Shown: in pieces, positions 12,856 through 25,204 of the stretch | Layout: each line of letters begins with the position of its first letter | Position numbering within the stretch: position 1 is the first letter of the stretch | Origin: Nissolia schottii | Taxonomy: Eukaryota; Streptophyta; Magnoliopsida; Fabales; Fabaceae | NCBI GenBank assembly: GCA_003254905.1 | Contig: QANU01057563.1 | Span: forward strand, 390,348-454,347 | Direction of reading: 5' to 3' | DNA: 64,000 nucleotides | Notes under the pieces: generated by a model | Seen by the model: only the letters and a program-made list of their open reading frames with translations | Databases searched by the model: none | What the model was told of the DNA's origin: nothing | Program-made: the position numbers and the translations under genes

Positions 12856-14810
12856 GTGTATGCTTGAAAAATCGATCCCTTTTAATGATAGTTAGAACTG
12901 ATTGTGCATTTTTACGTTAAAACTAAACATGCTATAATGGGGTGTTTGATTCGGGACAAGTTGAACCAATTTTAAAATTATTACATGTGAAATTATAAGT
13001 TAAACTAAATACTTGTTCCCCGTAATTTTACCTAATTAGAGTTTTTATTTATTTATTATTATTATTATGGAATTTACCTAAGAGTGTTGACTCCTGTAGG
13101 TCTTCTTTTTGGCTTATTGATCCTTGTATTTTTATATTTATTAATATTAAAATGTAACGTTAAGATTATAGTAGTCTCCATATTGTTTACTCATTTGTAC
13201 TTTTTTACTTACAAAGGTATTGATCCCTATTGTCAATAATGGATTTGTTTGTAATTTTAAAGTATTCCATTGTTAGTTCATAAGAAAAATAATGGGTTGC
13301 TAATGGGTTAAAAAAAATTATACGGATTAAAATCTAAATTGAGTAATTAAAAACTATAATGACTTATAATTAACTAATTTAATTGAACTAAAATGATATA
13401 TAATGATAAAAAGGCAGAATTTGGATCCAAATCAATTAATTAATTTTTTCCCTATAATTTGATTACCGGTTTTGCATTGGTTTCACGGAGGCAAGTGCAT
13501 GTCCGTAGACTCTTTGAGCACTTATAGGAGTACTCACCAATCACTCACTAAAGCAACACTTACATTAGCAATAAAAATCAAACTCATGTCCTTTTGAAAC
13601 ACGAGTCTCTTCTTTGGCGAATTTGATTACTCTAAACTTATGTATTAAATAATATTCACCGATACTATTTGGTAGAACTGAAAACTAGAGTAAAGGGGAA
13701 GGAATTAGGATAAGTTAATCATGTAGTGGCATGCACATCTTTATCTCACACCAAGAGACCATATAATCATCATTTTTACCTCCAAAATCAAACCAACATT
13801 CTCCCTAATATTATTGTTACTTAAAAGTTGAAACTCTCATACTTTCAATAGTAAAATTAATAAAAGGGTATGGTTGGTGGAAGAGCTTTGTTTTCCTCTT
13901 TTTTGGCGGCAGAAGAGTACACTTAACTCCAAGGAATATAAAAGGAAATAAAAGAGAAATTGGGTCGAACAATGGAACATGAGAACCTTAATTGATTGCT
14001 AAAATAAATTGATTTGCCAGTATAGAAGATCTCTCGAGTTTGACTTTTGGGTTAGCTTGGTTTGTTGGTTTAAGTGAAGTTGAATCTTCTATCAATAATT
14101 TGAGAGTTCAACTTCTAAAAAGTTTATGAAAGGTTGCTTTAAGTCTCAAGCATTATAAACACTAAAGATTGGATTGGGATATGCCTTGTCCAGTAATGCT
14201 GAGGGGTTCTCACAAGTGTTGCAATGATCACGCTACTTAACTAGCGGGATCTTAGTCATATCATATGGGTGAATAATTCGACTTTAGCGCTCCTTGAATG
14301 TGTTTTGGGCCAGACGGTCCAATTAGGCATGAGTTTGGTCCAACCTCCAAATCGAAGACAACTATAACTGATTGGGCCGTTTCATGCACATGGCATTGAA
14401 CGACAAGCGAAAGGTCTTTCCACGTCAAGGGCCCACTAATTTATTTTTGGTTAAACAAAGATATTTAAGAAAAACGCTCATTCTACTTCAAGACTAAGAT
14501 ATGCCCTCAGGCTCATAAAACTTATACAAAGATACTTACAGATGACTTGCCAATAACATATACAAAATTTATTACCTAAAGCTGACTAGCGGCCACTAAT
14601 TACTTCTATCACAAGAAAAAATGGCTGTTGAGATTTAGCAATTCAAGCCCAAGTGATCAAAAGAGAACCTCATCTCTTTTTTTTTCACACGTCAAATTCC
14701 TGGAAATTAAAACAGAAAATGGGATCATATTTTTATTTTTCCTACAAACTAAAAGGTTTATTAGGATACTATACCGTAGTGCTAATGTTGTGTCATAAAA
14801 TATTTCTCAG
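12856..14810. other. Intergenic DNA between CCR and NRAMP 3' ends
   Basis: This 2-kb stretch separates two genes that converge on each other, so it holds both 3' untranslated regions. I see no reading frame with a recognisable domain. Passages near 12938-13020 and 14280-14420 look repeat-like but have no clear boundaries. Confidence 0.5.
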
Positions 14811-17800
14811 TCAAATTCTGTTGGTTTTAACTCTTTCAGGCAATTGCATGCTTACTATGTCCTCTCGATACATAGACTCATTGCCTTGCTCGTTTTCCGT
14901 TGGCTGACCGTCTGGTGTCGTTAGCGCCAGAAGGTGCATAGACTTTTTATTTTTGCGGAACACGAGATACGCGATTCCGGCCAAGTACACCGCCACGCCA
15001 GAGAACCCTAACATGCCAAGAAACACCTTCCCTACAATCTTCATGTGGCTATGAAGAAGTACCGTGATGAATTTAGAGAATAAATAGTATATGTTTATGG
15101 CCATGATGAGGGAACCGATGATCCAAGTAACGGCTGAGATCTGCCATTAAAGAATTCATAAAAAAAAAATTATAAAAAAATCTTACAATTAGACAAGATG
15201 CAGAACAAAATTCTTATACTTTAGAAATTACGACTTTAAAGATGAGTTTGTTTCAGCTTATTTGACTGAAAATCACTTTCAAATGAAAAAATCAGTTCTC
15301 ATGTATTTGGATACTCTCTTCAAAGAATCTGAATTCCAGATAAATCTGTTTTAAACTTTTCGGCATAAGCTAAAAAGAATAGCTTATCAGGAAAATCAGT
15401 TTTCAACTTTTTCAACTCTTACAAAAAACAAAATCCACTTTTTAATCAATTTTTGTTTTTTTAGAAACCAAAACAAACGCACCCTAATTGAAGTGCGGGG
15501 AAAACGAGTGTCTCAATGAAATTTAAGTAAAATAGTACATGTGATTTCTTGCTTATTGCATTGCATTGTGACAAACATTTGTGAAGTTGGTGCTCAATCT
15601 AACACTAGTACATAGAAAAATTAAAATTTTACCCCGATGGAGTTAACATGTGCTCCCATCTTGGTTTTGCTGCTAGTGAACTTGAGAAGCGGAATCAAAG
15701 CGAATGGAAGCGCGAACGATAAGATCATCTGATCACAGAACAAAAGATAATCTCTTTTAGTTGTGAAATAATAAAATGAATCCATGTATAGAGAGATTTG
15801 CTCACAACAACACAAATTTGTTCAAATTAGTATGCCAACTTAAACTACTTATTGAAATTTAATTACCAGCAAATTTTTAAGTGAAAAAAAGTGTAAAGAG
15901 AATATGTTAGGATAAAGAAAAAAACTAGGGAGAACCAAATGATAGCATGGTGTTCTTACTGATGCAATTATTATGAGCTCCCCAGCACCAGCAGAGCCGC
16001 CAATGATCGCAACAATCAAACTAGGAGCTATGGCTAAGCAACGAGTTAACATGTTCCGAACCCATGGCTTCAATCGCAAGTCAAGAAATCCCTGAAAATT
16101 AGACAGGAAATTGAGGGGAAATGCAAAGTAGAATTGTTAATCTCCATGGGTTCCCTTTCATATGCAAAAAAAACATGTATCTGAAGCCGTCAAAGATATC
16201 CTACCATAAACGATGTACACATTCAAACCATTAATTTCATATGCAAAAAGTGCTTAAGAAAAGCCCTAGCTGTAAACGGTTATACCTGCATGACATACTG
16301 TCCTGCATACGTTCCTGTTATGGTAGAACTTTGGCCTGATGCGAGCAACGCCACTGCGAATAGTTTCGAACTCCATTTTCCCAAGACATTCTGAGAATGG
16401 CCATGTCAAGAAACAGAAACAATTCTCAACAATTTCCATCAAACCTTAACAATGTATGACACACAAGATAAGTTTATAAAGAAAACACGTTATGGTCTCA
16501 CATACTCTCAGTAGAAAGGAGGCTTTGTTCAAATCCAAATCCTCGCAGCTCTTCTGATCTTCTGCACTCAAGTTCGAAGCATTGCAAACCGCGCCACTAA
16601 CGGCAATAACCGAAATGTTTATGAGGAAGGCCACCATAAGAGCAAAGCCACTTTCTATCATGTAAAATCTGCAAGCCTCCTGTCAAAGTTTAAAAGAAAT
16701 ATATTTATTAAAACTAAAATGGTAAGTGATATCAGATACTGCTTTACAATAATTCACATTTACGCCTAGGTTTCACGTTAGAGGGGTAAGGCCCAACGCA
16801 ACGTTAAGGTCGCTGCCTTGTAACCTGGAGGTCATCCAAGAGTGGGGCAGTGTGATCAATGTGGAGCGGCAAGAACTGAACACATTCTTACTTTAAAAAC
16901 TAATTTACAAAAGAAAAAAAGGGATGAAGAGAATGGCTTTTGCTTTAACTGTCACACATGTACTATGAAAAACACGAGTTCTTTCAAATTGAAGCATGAA
17001 CAATGTGGAGCAGCAAGAATCAAACTCCTGACAACTTTTAGTTAAGGATGTCAAAGATCCTACTCTACTGAAAAGCTTAATCCATCAAGTGAAAGCTCGA
17101 GATTGATTTTTAATCTCTAACATCTACACACTCCTAGATGATTAAAAAAGATGTAAATCTTTAATGCAGGCATACATAAAAGAGATCAAGTGTTTACTCT
17201 GATTCCACGAACAGATCGCGGTATTTTCCTAGAAAGCACCAGTGCTGAGTGGAGGAAGAGATTGTGCCTGGAGCAAAACAACAAAGGAACATAGCATAAG
17301 ATTACATCGAAAATCAATAGTAATATTTGAGTTTAATTAGTTTTTTAAACTCATGATAATAAAGGCTTTAGAAGACATGAGGAATAACCCACGGCATAAC
17401 CAAAGCGCCGAGGAGTGAAATTGCAAGACCAGCAGAGCCACTCCCTCTAAGCTGGGGAACAAAAAGACCCTTCACAACTTCTTTGGCATCGGGCTTTGCA
17501 TATCCAAGCTCCACCATGAAGCAAGCAGCAATTGTAAACACCAGAAATGCAATCAAGAATTCAAGCTTCCTAATCTGTTTAAACAACAGCACAAAAAAGA
17601 AGGCACTCAATTTGTTTCCTCATAAATATTAACTCAAATTCGTCCATAGGGTTGTCAGCAACAGTCAAGTTAGTTCCCAGGTTATGGAAATGATCATATT
17701 AGTCTTTGAGGATGCCAAAAGCCGGTCAAATTAGTCCCTTTGGCAACTTCAAGAATTATTATGACCATTTCTATAACCTGGGGACGAATTTGACCTCTAC

Positions 17801-20170
17801 TGACAACACTAGAGACGAATCTGAAGGCCTAATAAAACAGTCAATGACAACGGCCTAGAAGCATAGACACATCTCTTCAACGACATGTCTGCATGTCCGA
17901 CACATTGGACACACGTCATACAAGTATCCATGCATGTGTCTGTGCTTCATAGATAGCAACCAGGTATGCATGGGGAGAGAGGGGGGAGTATGATGTACAG
18001 AAAACTACCCCATATTGCTGTAATGCTAAGAGGATCAATGTGCTGAGCCCTGTGAGAAGAACACCAATCCAAATAGGTATGTTGAAGAGCATGTTCAATG
18101 CAAAGGCTGTCCCAATTACTGCATATGTACAATACAAAATGAAGATTATAACAATAACAACTAAGCTTTATCCTGCTAGGTGGGGTCGGCTACATGGAAT
18201 AGGCGATGCCATACTAAAAAATGAAGATGAAATGAAACAAAATTCAAAGGGTGCATTTAACAACTTTGATAGTTTGTCCATAGCAACTTTCAGTGTTGTT
18301 GTCTAATCGACCAAAAGTTTCTACTAAGGGTGTGTTTGGTATGGGGATAAATAATGGAGGTAAAATTTTCATGGACTAGATTCACGAGTAAAATGAACCT
18401 ATTGAACTTATCCAGAATCTTGGTTACTTATATGTTTTAATCTTGCTAAATTCGCCTCAATTACCTTCAGGAATGTCACAAGCCACTACAGAAAGTTCAG
18501 CAATAAGCCAAAGGATGAAGTTGGGCACATAAGAATATTCTGCCCTGCAATGCTCTGCTAAGTGCTTTCCTGGAAGCAACAAACAGAATATTAAAAGAAA
18601 TGATAAATAAAAAGGAAAATTAGCATTCGTGCCACAATAAATTCTCTTGCGTGAAAATTGCACATGAACTTGTCGTGTACACACTTCTGCCATTAATTAA
18701 GGTAAAAAGGTAGAAAAAACTAACGGTGAAGATACGACTTCCACGTGAGAGAATCAAAATTTGTTAAGTAAAAAGAGAATTGATGATCAAACTTGTACCA
18801 GTGACAACACCAAGATTGGCTGCCATTGATTGAATTATAAGAGCAGCACATGATGCCACCAATATGATCCAAAGTAACTGTAAACACAAAATGTGACATA
18901 AATAAAAAAGGGAAGATATATATGAGCATAGGTATATATATATATATATATGCTAAAATATGCAGAAGAAAATGCAAAAACAGAAAGAAATTATTGCTCA
19001 TGTCAAACTTTGGACCTAATTTGTAGTACAAATGACTAGTTGTGGCTATTAAAGACCATCAAATGCATACATTCAAGAATTCAGCATTTCAGCATTTTAT
19101 ACCAGTTCAAATACATTGGAAACCAAAATAAAAATAAAAGTTGCAATGTCTGATTGATTTGCATTCCCATTTCATGTTGTTCAGAATTGTGTGAAGCAAA
19201 CAAAGCATACAGAAAATTCCTATTTCTTGTTTTCATTTTCTGTTTTCACCATTTCCTTCACAAAATATTTTAAAAAAAAAACCAAGAAACAAACAGAAAA
19301 TTGGAAATGGGAATGCAAACCAAACAAACCCTCGCTACCTTCCTGTCTCCTCAGGCCCCATTTCTGTGTCCCGTTGTTCTGTCTTTGGTATCAAATGCAA
19401 GGGTTTATTTGGTTTCTTGTTTTCTCTAAGTTCTTCACAAAATTTGGAAAAACAAGAAATGAAAATAGGAAGGAAAAAAAAATCTAGACCTTTATTTTTT
19501 CCTAGCTGAGTCATCTCCATGAAATTACCCCATGCATACTGATGTAAACCATTTTTGTATACAAGTTTAAAGCATAAAGATCTGTTACAAAAACGGTTTA
19601 AATCACAGATATACATACCTCATACTTATACTGTGCCCCTGATTGAAGATCTGTCTCAACTGCAAGTTATTGGAAAAGAAAAAAAAACAAGACAAAAAGA
19701 ACACACTAAGCATATTTTTCTTTCTGTTATGAAGATAATAACACATCCCCTTTTATTTATTTATTTTTATTTAATATATCCCCTTTTATTTGAGAAGAAA
19801 AAGGAAAAATCATGAATAAGTGATGAATCTTACAGTTCCCTGGGTCTATGTAAGCAATGGAAACAAGAAAACCAGGCCCCATATATGCAAATAAGTTTTT
19901 CCAGCTTCTCTTCTGCAAAATCCATTAATTGAAAATACAAAATACAAAATTAAAAAAACATATACAATAAAAATGATGAATATGAAAGAAAAAAAACATC
20001 TCAAGGGTCACATCAAGAAGAACAAAAAAAAAAAAAAAGCAAAAAAAAAAACTCACATCAGGTACAACAACTTGGTCAATATCTATGGTCTCAATCAGTG
20101 GTGCATTTGTTGAGGAACTCTGGTTACCACCAGAGCTTGCAATAAACTGAGGCTGCTCAGAAGAACCCAT
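14811..20170 (-). CDS. NRAMP: NRAMP divalent metal transporter (NRAMP1/6 type)
   Basis: Thirteen coding exons join in phase to a 538-residue protein: 20057-20170, 19834-19912, 19619-19659, 18799-18877, 18465-18569, 18009-18118, 17393-17574, 17198-17267, 16506-16679, 16286-16390, 15960-16091, 15633-15728, 14811-15140. NRAMPs are proton-coupled Fe2+/Mn2+ importers with about 12 membrane helices. The metal-binding DPGN is at residues 61-64 and MPH at 236-238. The consensus transport motif [19 protein letters not shown] spans 337-355. N- and C-terminal tails match Arabidopsis NRAMP1 as I remember it (QFIxSSGGN near the start, REDIxxMQLPxRV near the end), so it probably acts at the plasma membrane. 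The start is MGSSEQPQ at 20170: an upstream in-frame extension would run into a 5' UTR splice acceptor. No lesion is seen. Confidence 0.93.
15243..15484. mobile_element. MITE-like repeat in NRAMP intron 12
   Basis: The left end GAGTTTGTTTCAGCTTATTTG is partly matched by the reverse complement of the right end, GCGTTTGTTTTGGTTTCT. The interior repeats AAAATCAGTTTTCAAC-like phrases. The terminal GTTTGTTT style is common in hAT-like plant MITEs. Target duplications are unclear. Confidence 0.35.
16760..17060. repeat. Degenerate tRNA-derived SINE-like sequence in NRAMP intron 8
   Basis: GTTAAGGTCGCTGCCTTGTA followed by CCTGGAGGTCA resembles the tRNA-like head of plant SINEs. On the minus strand, 16990-17090 also holds an A-box-like CAGTAGAGTAGGATC and a B-box-like AGTTTGATTC. 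The phrase TGTGGAGCRGCAAGAA occurs twice, near 16859 and 17003. Two old insertions or one duplicated element would fit. Confidence 0.35.
17633..17825. mobile_element. Foldback element (84 bp arms, 25 bp loop) in NRAMP intron 6
   Basis: The arm 17633-17716 and the reverse complement of 17742-17825 are both 84 bp and align without gaps at about three quarters of positions. The best-preserved part is around CCCAGGTTATRGAAATGRTC. Almost the whole element is arm, as in foldback MITEs or Mutator-type mini elements. It would form a long stem in the NRAMP pre-mRNA. No transposase is encoded. Confidence 0.6.
18155..18215 (+). repeat. Plant SINE-like fragment in NRAMP intron 5
   Basis: The phrase CTAAGCTTTATCCTGCTAGG followed by TGGGGTCGGCTACATGGA is a passage I recognise from many plant genomes as part of a dispersed short repeat. 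Only this core is clear, and the ends are not defined. Confidence 0.45.
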
Positions 20171-20191
20171 AATCCCTCTTTCTCCTCTTTC

Positions 20192-20310
20192 CTGCAATGA
20201 AAATGAAAGTAAATAAAAAGAAAAGGAAAAAAAGGAATAAGAAGATTTAGATTCAAAGTAGAATTAATGGTGAATGAAATTTAGAAACTGAAGTTGCGTA
20301 ATGTTATTAC
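20192..20310 (-). other. 5' UTR intron of NRAMP
   Basis: On the minus strand, CATTG/GTAATAAC (donor at 20310) and TTGCAG/GAAAGAGG (acceptor ending at 20192) bound a 119-bp intron. It lies just before the start codon at 20170. It explains why the in-frame codons upstream of MGSSEQPQ are not translated. Confidence 0.6.
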
Positions 20311-20383
20311 CAATGAAATGAGGAAGAGAAGAGAGTCACAAGTAACTGAATGAAATGGACTTGGCTTGCTTCTGACACAGTCT

Positions 20384-20393
20384 TATTTATATA
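20384..20393 (-). promoter_or_regulatory. Probable TATA box of NRAMP
   Basis: The minus strand reads TATATAAATA here. A start site about 30 nt downstream, near 20355, would give a leader made of a short first exon, the 119-bp UTR intron, and 21 nt before the ATG. Confidence 0.5.
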
Positions 20394-20753
20394 ATAAGCT
20401 TTTTGATGTGTTGTGATGGGTGCAATTTTTCTCTCTGGTTCCTCTAAAATAGAACAAAAAGGTTCCTCTAATTTTTATTTTTTTATTTTAAATTATCAGT
20501 CTTTTGACTAAAGTAATTAGTGGAAATAATATTTTATGATAACTATCATATTAGACTTAATTAATTTAGTCGTAGTAAGCGATAGACGATCTTAAAAGTT
20601 TAAACAATTAAAGATAAAAACAATAGAATAAATTTTATATTTATATCTTAAACCATCATCTCCCTGTCCTTGTAAGTTCTTTTCAATTTGAAATATGAAC
20701 ATTTTTTTATAAATGAATTTTTTTAATAAAAAGATAACAATTTTAAAATTTTA

Positions 20754-20910
20754 ATACACCCTCCCTTGATATTAATGGTTCATTTTGACCTTTTTTTTTC
20801 ATCTTTAACTTAATTAATTTAATGTAAATATAAATTATATCTAAATACACCGAATTAAAGATGAACTAAAAATTTCAAAATGGTCGCATATTAAGAAAGA
20901 AATGGAGTAC
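20754..20910. mobile_element. Stowaway-like MITE
   Basis: The left side begins CTCCCTTGATATTAATGG and the reverse complement of the right side begins CTCCATTTCTTTCTTAATATG. Further in, both arms share ATTTTGA and TCATCTTTAA. The centre contains the AATATAAATTATAT core also seen at 7.8 kb and 32.6 kb. TA-like flanks are present but not clean. Confidence 0.45.
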
Positions 20911-20984
20911 ATTATAATCAATATACTAAGGTTTAAACTTGGTTTAGGTTTTAACTATTTTTTTTTTTGTTTTAGTCCAAACAA

Positions 20985-21322
20985 ATAAAAAACTTACATG
21001 ATGTTAGTCTGAAAATGGTTTTCAGTTTTGGTTGAAAAATGGTTTTTGATAATATAATATGTATTTTCCATAACTTACAACCTTATCTTTTAGATCAAAA
21101 ATGATTTTTAAGATAAATTGTCATCATTCATAGACTGTAACTTTGTCATTTTCATTAAAAACAAATAATTTTATTAATGAGCATTTTTTATAGATTATAA
21201 CGTTATATTTCTACTTAGAAATAGCATACATCAATCTCTTTTTCATCAAAAATGATTTTTTGGATAAATGATCATACATAGGCTATAACTTTGTCTTCTT
21301 TTCGTTAAAAATAAAAAAAAAA
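20985..21322. repeat. Degenerate tandem repeat, left of the gap
   Basis: Phrases recur with a period near 190 bp: GATAATATGCATTTTCC, then a form of ACCTACAACCTT, then a form of AAAAATGATTTTTGGAT, then CTATAACTTTGTC, then TTCGTTAAAA. The array runs into the run of N at 21323 and resumes at about 22025-22495. It is not coding. Confidence 0.55.
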
Positions 21323-21502
21323 NNNNNNNNNNNNNNNNNNNNNNNNNNNNNNNNNNNNNNNNNNNNNNNNNNNNNNNNNNNNNNNNNNNNNNNNNNNNNN
21401 NNNNNNNNNNNNNNNNNNNNNNNNNNNNNNNNNNNNNNNNNNNNNNNNNNNNNNNNNNNNNNNNNNNNNNNNNNNNNNNNNNNNNNNNNNNNNNNNNNNN
21501 NN
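21323..21502. other. Assembly gap, 180 N
   Basis: Run of 180 undetermined bases. It sits at the edge of the degenerate tandem array, a plausible cause of the break. Confidence 0.99.
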
Positions 21503-22024
21503 ATTCTAGGTTGATAGATCTTGACGATTGTAGGATTTATTGATTTAGGATTTGGGAACTTTTTGGGAAACTAATTAGATTTAATTAGGTTGTGCAATTG
21601 GAACATAATTGATATAGGTTTTTAATGCTGAGATCTTAGTTTTAATTCCTATATTAATAAATGCTTAGGGGATTGACGATCGTAGTCTCTTAGGTGAATT
21701 GCGTATTAGTTAGAGATTTCAACTAATAAACAACATCCCTCCTTATGAATAATTAATTAGGAACCAATGACAATTAATCATTGATCTAGAAACGCCGTAT
21801 GCAGGGTATTGCTTTTTATTATTATTGACTTACTTTCGTTTTGCTCTCTTTTTATTTATATTCAATTAATTCAACCCCCCCAATTTAGTGTAACTTTTAA
21901 TTGGTTCTAATTGCTTCCTTGAGAGACGACCTAGGTTAGCCCCCTTTACTACGTTTTTGGGGTTAATTTAGCTTTATAAATTATTATTTGATCGCACATT
22001 GAAATTAACGACGTTTTGGTGTGT
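21503..22024. mobile_element. Possible Ty3/gypsy LTR or untranslated-region fragment
   Basis: Non-coding, with phrases such as CTTGAGAGACGACCTAGGT and a following CCCCTTTACTACG. I associate these with long plant gypsy elements of the Athila/Tat kind. No LTR boundary or target duplication is visible, partly because of the adjacent gap. Confidence 0.3.
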
Positions 22025-22495
22025 GTTAGTCATCGTTCATAGGCTTATAGCCTTGTCTTTTTCGTTAAAAGCAAACTTTTTTTTCGTAGGTTATAACTTT
22101 ATAATTTTGCTCAAAAAGGTTTTAGATAATATGCATTTTCCTTAACCTACAACCTTCTTTTTGTCATAAAAAATGATTTCATGGATTAATGGTCATCTTT
22201 ATATGTTATATAGCATTATCTTTTTCGTTAATTTTTTTTATTAGGGTACATTTTTCATAAGCATTGTATTTTTGGTTAAAATTGTTTTTGGCAATATACA
22301 ATTTTCATAGCCTACAACCTATTCCATTTCATTAAAAAAGATGTCTTAAATTAATGGTCAACTTTTATATTCTATAACCTTGTATTTTTCGTTAAAATAT
22401 TTTTTTATTAAGGTGCATTTTTCATAGGTTATAGCTTATATTTCTACTTAAAAACGATTTTCGATAATATGCATTTTCCATATGCATTTTCAATA
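22025..22495. repeat. Degenerate tandem repeat, right of the gap
   Basis: Continuation of the roughly 190-bp repeat described left of the gap, with at least two diverged units here. The shared order is CATAGGTTATAGC, GATAATATGCATTTTCC, CCTACAACCT, TTAATGGTCA and TTTTTCGTTAAAA. Confidence 0.55.
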
Positions 22496-22499
22496 ATAA

Positions 22500-23850
22500 A
22501 TTGAAAGAGAATAGTTATTCCCAAAAGATTCCCGTTGACGACATAAGTTCTCACCCCATTCATTTATGATATATCATGGAGAACGTGTTGGGGAACCGCA
22601 GGGTTCGGATCCCTACACTCGAACACCAGGGTTGACCCCACCATAAGGGTTGTCACAATTTTTGTTTTCGTGGAGTTTACCAATGCACAGGTCACCTTAC
22701 CACCAGCGGATCCCATACCCGCACCTGCACCAAACGCTTCCTACCATCCAGCACCATCTGTGGCTGCTGCACCTCTGGGATCTCAAAGCCAGTGGCTCCA
22801 AACCCCTCTCCAGCCCCTAAATTGCATTATAATTCTCTCATTATCATCGAGGATGCCCAGTCAGGCCAGTACGAGAAGATCATCAAGGAGGATCCAAGCC
22901 CTGTACCTGATAGGGATCAGTCCGTGGAGCATTAGGGTCCTCGTCTTCGTAGGACGGCGAGGAAGAGGGTAACAATGATTGTCAGATGAAAGCCAACTCC
23001 CGTAGCACACAACGCAGAGGCAGGACCTTCAAGCTTTGCTCTTTGGTATCTAGACTCACACAGGGTCTCTTGGATGGCACACCCAGGGTGGATATCCAAG
23101 GAGGAGGACTTTGAGGAGGAGGACCCTGAGGGGGAAGATCCAGAGGAGGACTCGGAGAAAGAGGAAGAGGAAGATCCCTAAGAGGACTAGGAGGACCCGG
23201 AGGAGGGAGCATCACAGGAGGATGTCGAGGACAGCAACCCTGGAGGCCATGAGTAGTGTATACGGGGTTTGGCCGGGTGGACTTTTTGATTGCCAATCAA
23301 ATTGTCAAAGATCCTTATCAAATTGACTAGACCAAGGGTGGTGGCATTTTTGGCTGTAGGGTACCCTAGTAGGCAGTGATCTGACTTCTACATGCAAAGC
23401 AGAATCATGAATTTTGCCTAGTATTTTGGATATTATGTATATGCATTTTATATAGGCTAATGGAGCTAGCTATGCCATTAGCCTCATGACAATATTTGTG
23501 TAGTAATTGTATATGTATGTATATAATGTAGCTAATTGTGAAACTGTTCTTGGACTAAATGTAAATGAATGTGTATTATGATTTCCATGATTTATCTTAT
23601 TTATTTATTTGTTGCATTGTCAGACGCCCTAATTCAGTTATAATCTATCGCCTATATATGTGTGTGTGGCTATAGTTGCGAGTTATATTTTCTTCTTCAC
23701 TGAATAAGGAAAAAGTTTAAATTGGTCTATATTTTCAGTTAAAGGATATTTTTGAAAGTAAAATAGGACTAAAAATAATTCAGTCGAGAAGTAACAAACT
23801 AGTGAGCATTGCTTATGACTTAAGCATAAGCAGCTAGCTAAGGTGTTACA
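22500..23850 (+). mobile_element. Eroded gypsy-like retrotransposon remnant with an LTR-like end
   Basis: Between about 22670 and 23260 the plus strand holds coding-like but broken frames: a Pro/Ala-rich stretch, then IIIEDAQSGQYEKIIKED, then a Glu/Asp-rich stretch, with stops between. The right part ends ACTAGTGAGC...CTAGCTAAGGTGTTACA at 23850. This matches the end of the LTR-like sequence at 55851 in order and spacing. I could not find reverse transcriptase or integrase. Confidence 0.4.
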
Positions 23851-25200
23851 ATTATAGTATAATTTAACAAACATATTCTCTCTTTTTTTCCCCATGTAGA
23901 GGGTAAAAAAATAATGAAATTTTGAGAGAAAGTCCTATTTGGTCCATCTTCATTAATTTTTGAGGGAAACAAAATAGTCTCTTACCATTTGATGGAGACA
24001 TTAGTCCCTCACCATTCACAAAAGCATACATGTTAGTCCATTTGTTATTTCATCATTTCCAAACTTAACAAAGTTGCACATGTGAACTGCTAATTATCCC
24101 TTGAATTAGTCCATTAGCTCTCATGGCAATAGTGTTTTAAGTGTTTCACACTCACCATGAAAATGATGTTGTTTAATAAGTTGTTTACCTAATTTCACTT
24201 CTTCACCTTACTAAACAATGTTGTTTCCATGGTGAGAGAAAAAGGCCCAATACAGCATTGTTATGCCAAGGATTAAGGATCACGCAGCAAAAAATACATT
24301 AATAATGATTATGCCAATATGCACAACATTGAGTTTGCTGGTGGTTTGATTTCAATTTCAGCAAGAGACAACATGACATTCATGACGAGTGTGCATTGTT
24401 GATAGCCACCATGGCACCATGTGATACTAATGAGTTCAAATTCTAGGTTTTAGCTTTTAAGAGTCAATTCTAGGGATACCCACTTCTTACTAGGATGCTC
24501 TGGCTGACATTGATGCAGTTGGAGGTGATACTCAAGTTGATGTTGTGCCACAAATAGTAGAACAACTTCGGTAGAAGTCTCAAATGCTGAGGTTGAATGT
24601 GAGTGGTTAATCACTTTTGTTTATGGTTTTAATTTTAAACCTTTCTGTGGCATAAGGTTGCATACTTGCATGTGTGTGTTTGATCAGGTGCTTTGTTGTT
24701 ACCTGTTCCTTCTTGTGGATTTTTGTTGCTCTTTGCCTTCGGAGTGGCTCGTTTATTGTTATTGGTCATTTTATTATAGTTCTTTTAGGTTTCTCGTCTC
24801 TCATTCCCAAAAAAATTTCATAGCTTGCAGATTTGGAATACCAATTTAGACAATATCATCTTCATTTGCTAGCCATGAACCTCATCCCCAAGGACCATCA
24901 AAGACTAATTAGTTTGTCCTAACATTAGGGTTTCTAGTTAGTTCAAATATAGGTTTATGAAACTTGAGTTTCTATGTTATTGTCATATAATTAAGAGTTA
25001 CATATTTTGTAATTTTTTGTTTTATGAATGCGTTTTATAATGAAGTATTTGATATGATCATTATGAATATTTTTAAGTAAAGAATGATTGACTCTTATAT
25101 TAACATTATCATGCTCATGAATTTTTTGATAGTTGTAAATTGATTCTTGCAGGAACTAAGTTCGAAAAAAAAAATATTATAAGGAGCTAAAAAAATAATC
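23851..25200. other. Intergenic DNA, no gene seen
   Basis: No supported gene. The passage 23925-24060 has TAGTCCCTCACCATT-like phrases seen in plant MITEs. A short open stretch near 24497-24575 reads ADIDAVGGDTQVDVV before a stop. It is too short to assign. Confidence 0.4.
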
Positions 25201-25204
25201 AACA

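Noticed and set aside
20171..20197. Upstream start for NRAMP giving extra N-terminal residues
   Set aside because: The extension crosses a TTGCAG acceptor into intron sequence and has no ATG; the MGSSEQPQ start fits the family.
24497..24575. Short coding-like stretch ADIDAVGGDTQVDVV
   Set aside because: About 26 codons before a stop, no flanking exons with matching phase, and no family recognised.
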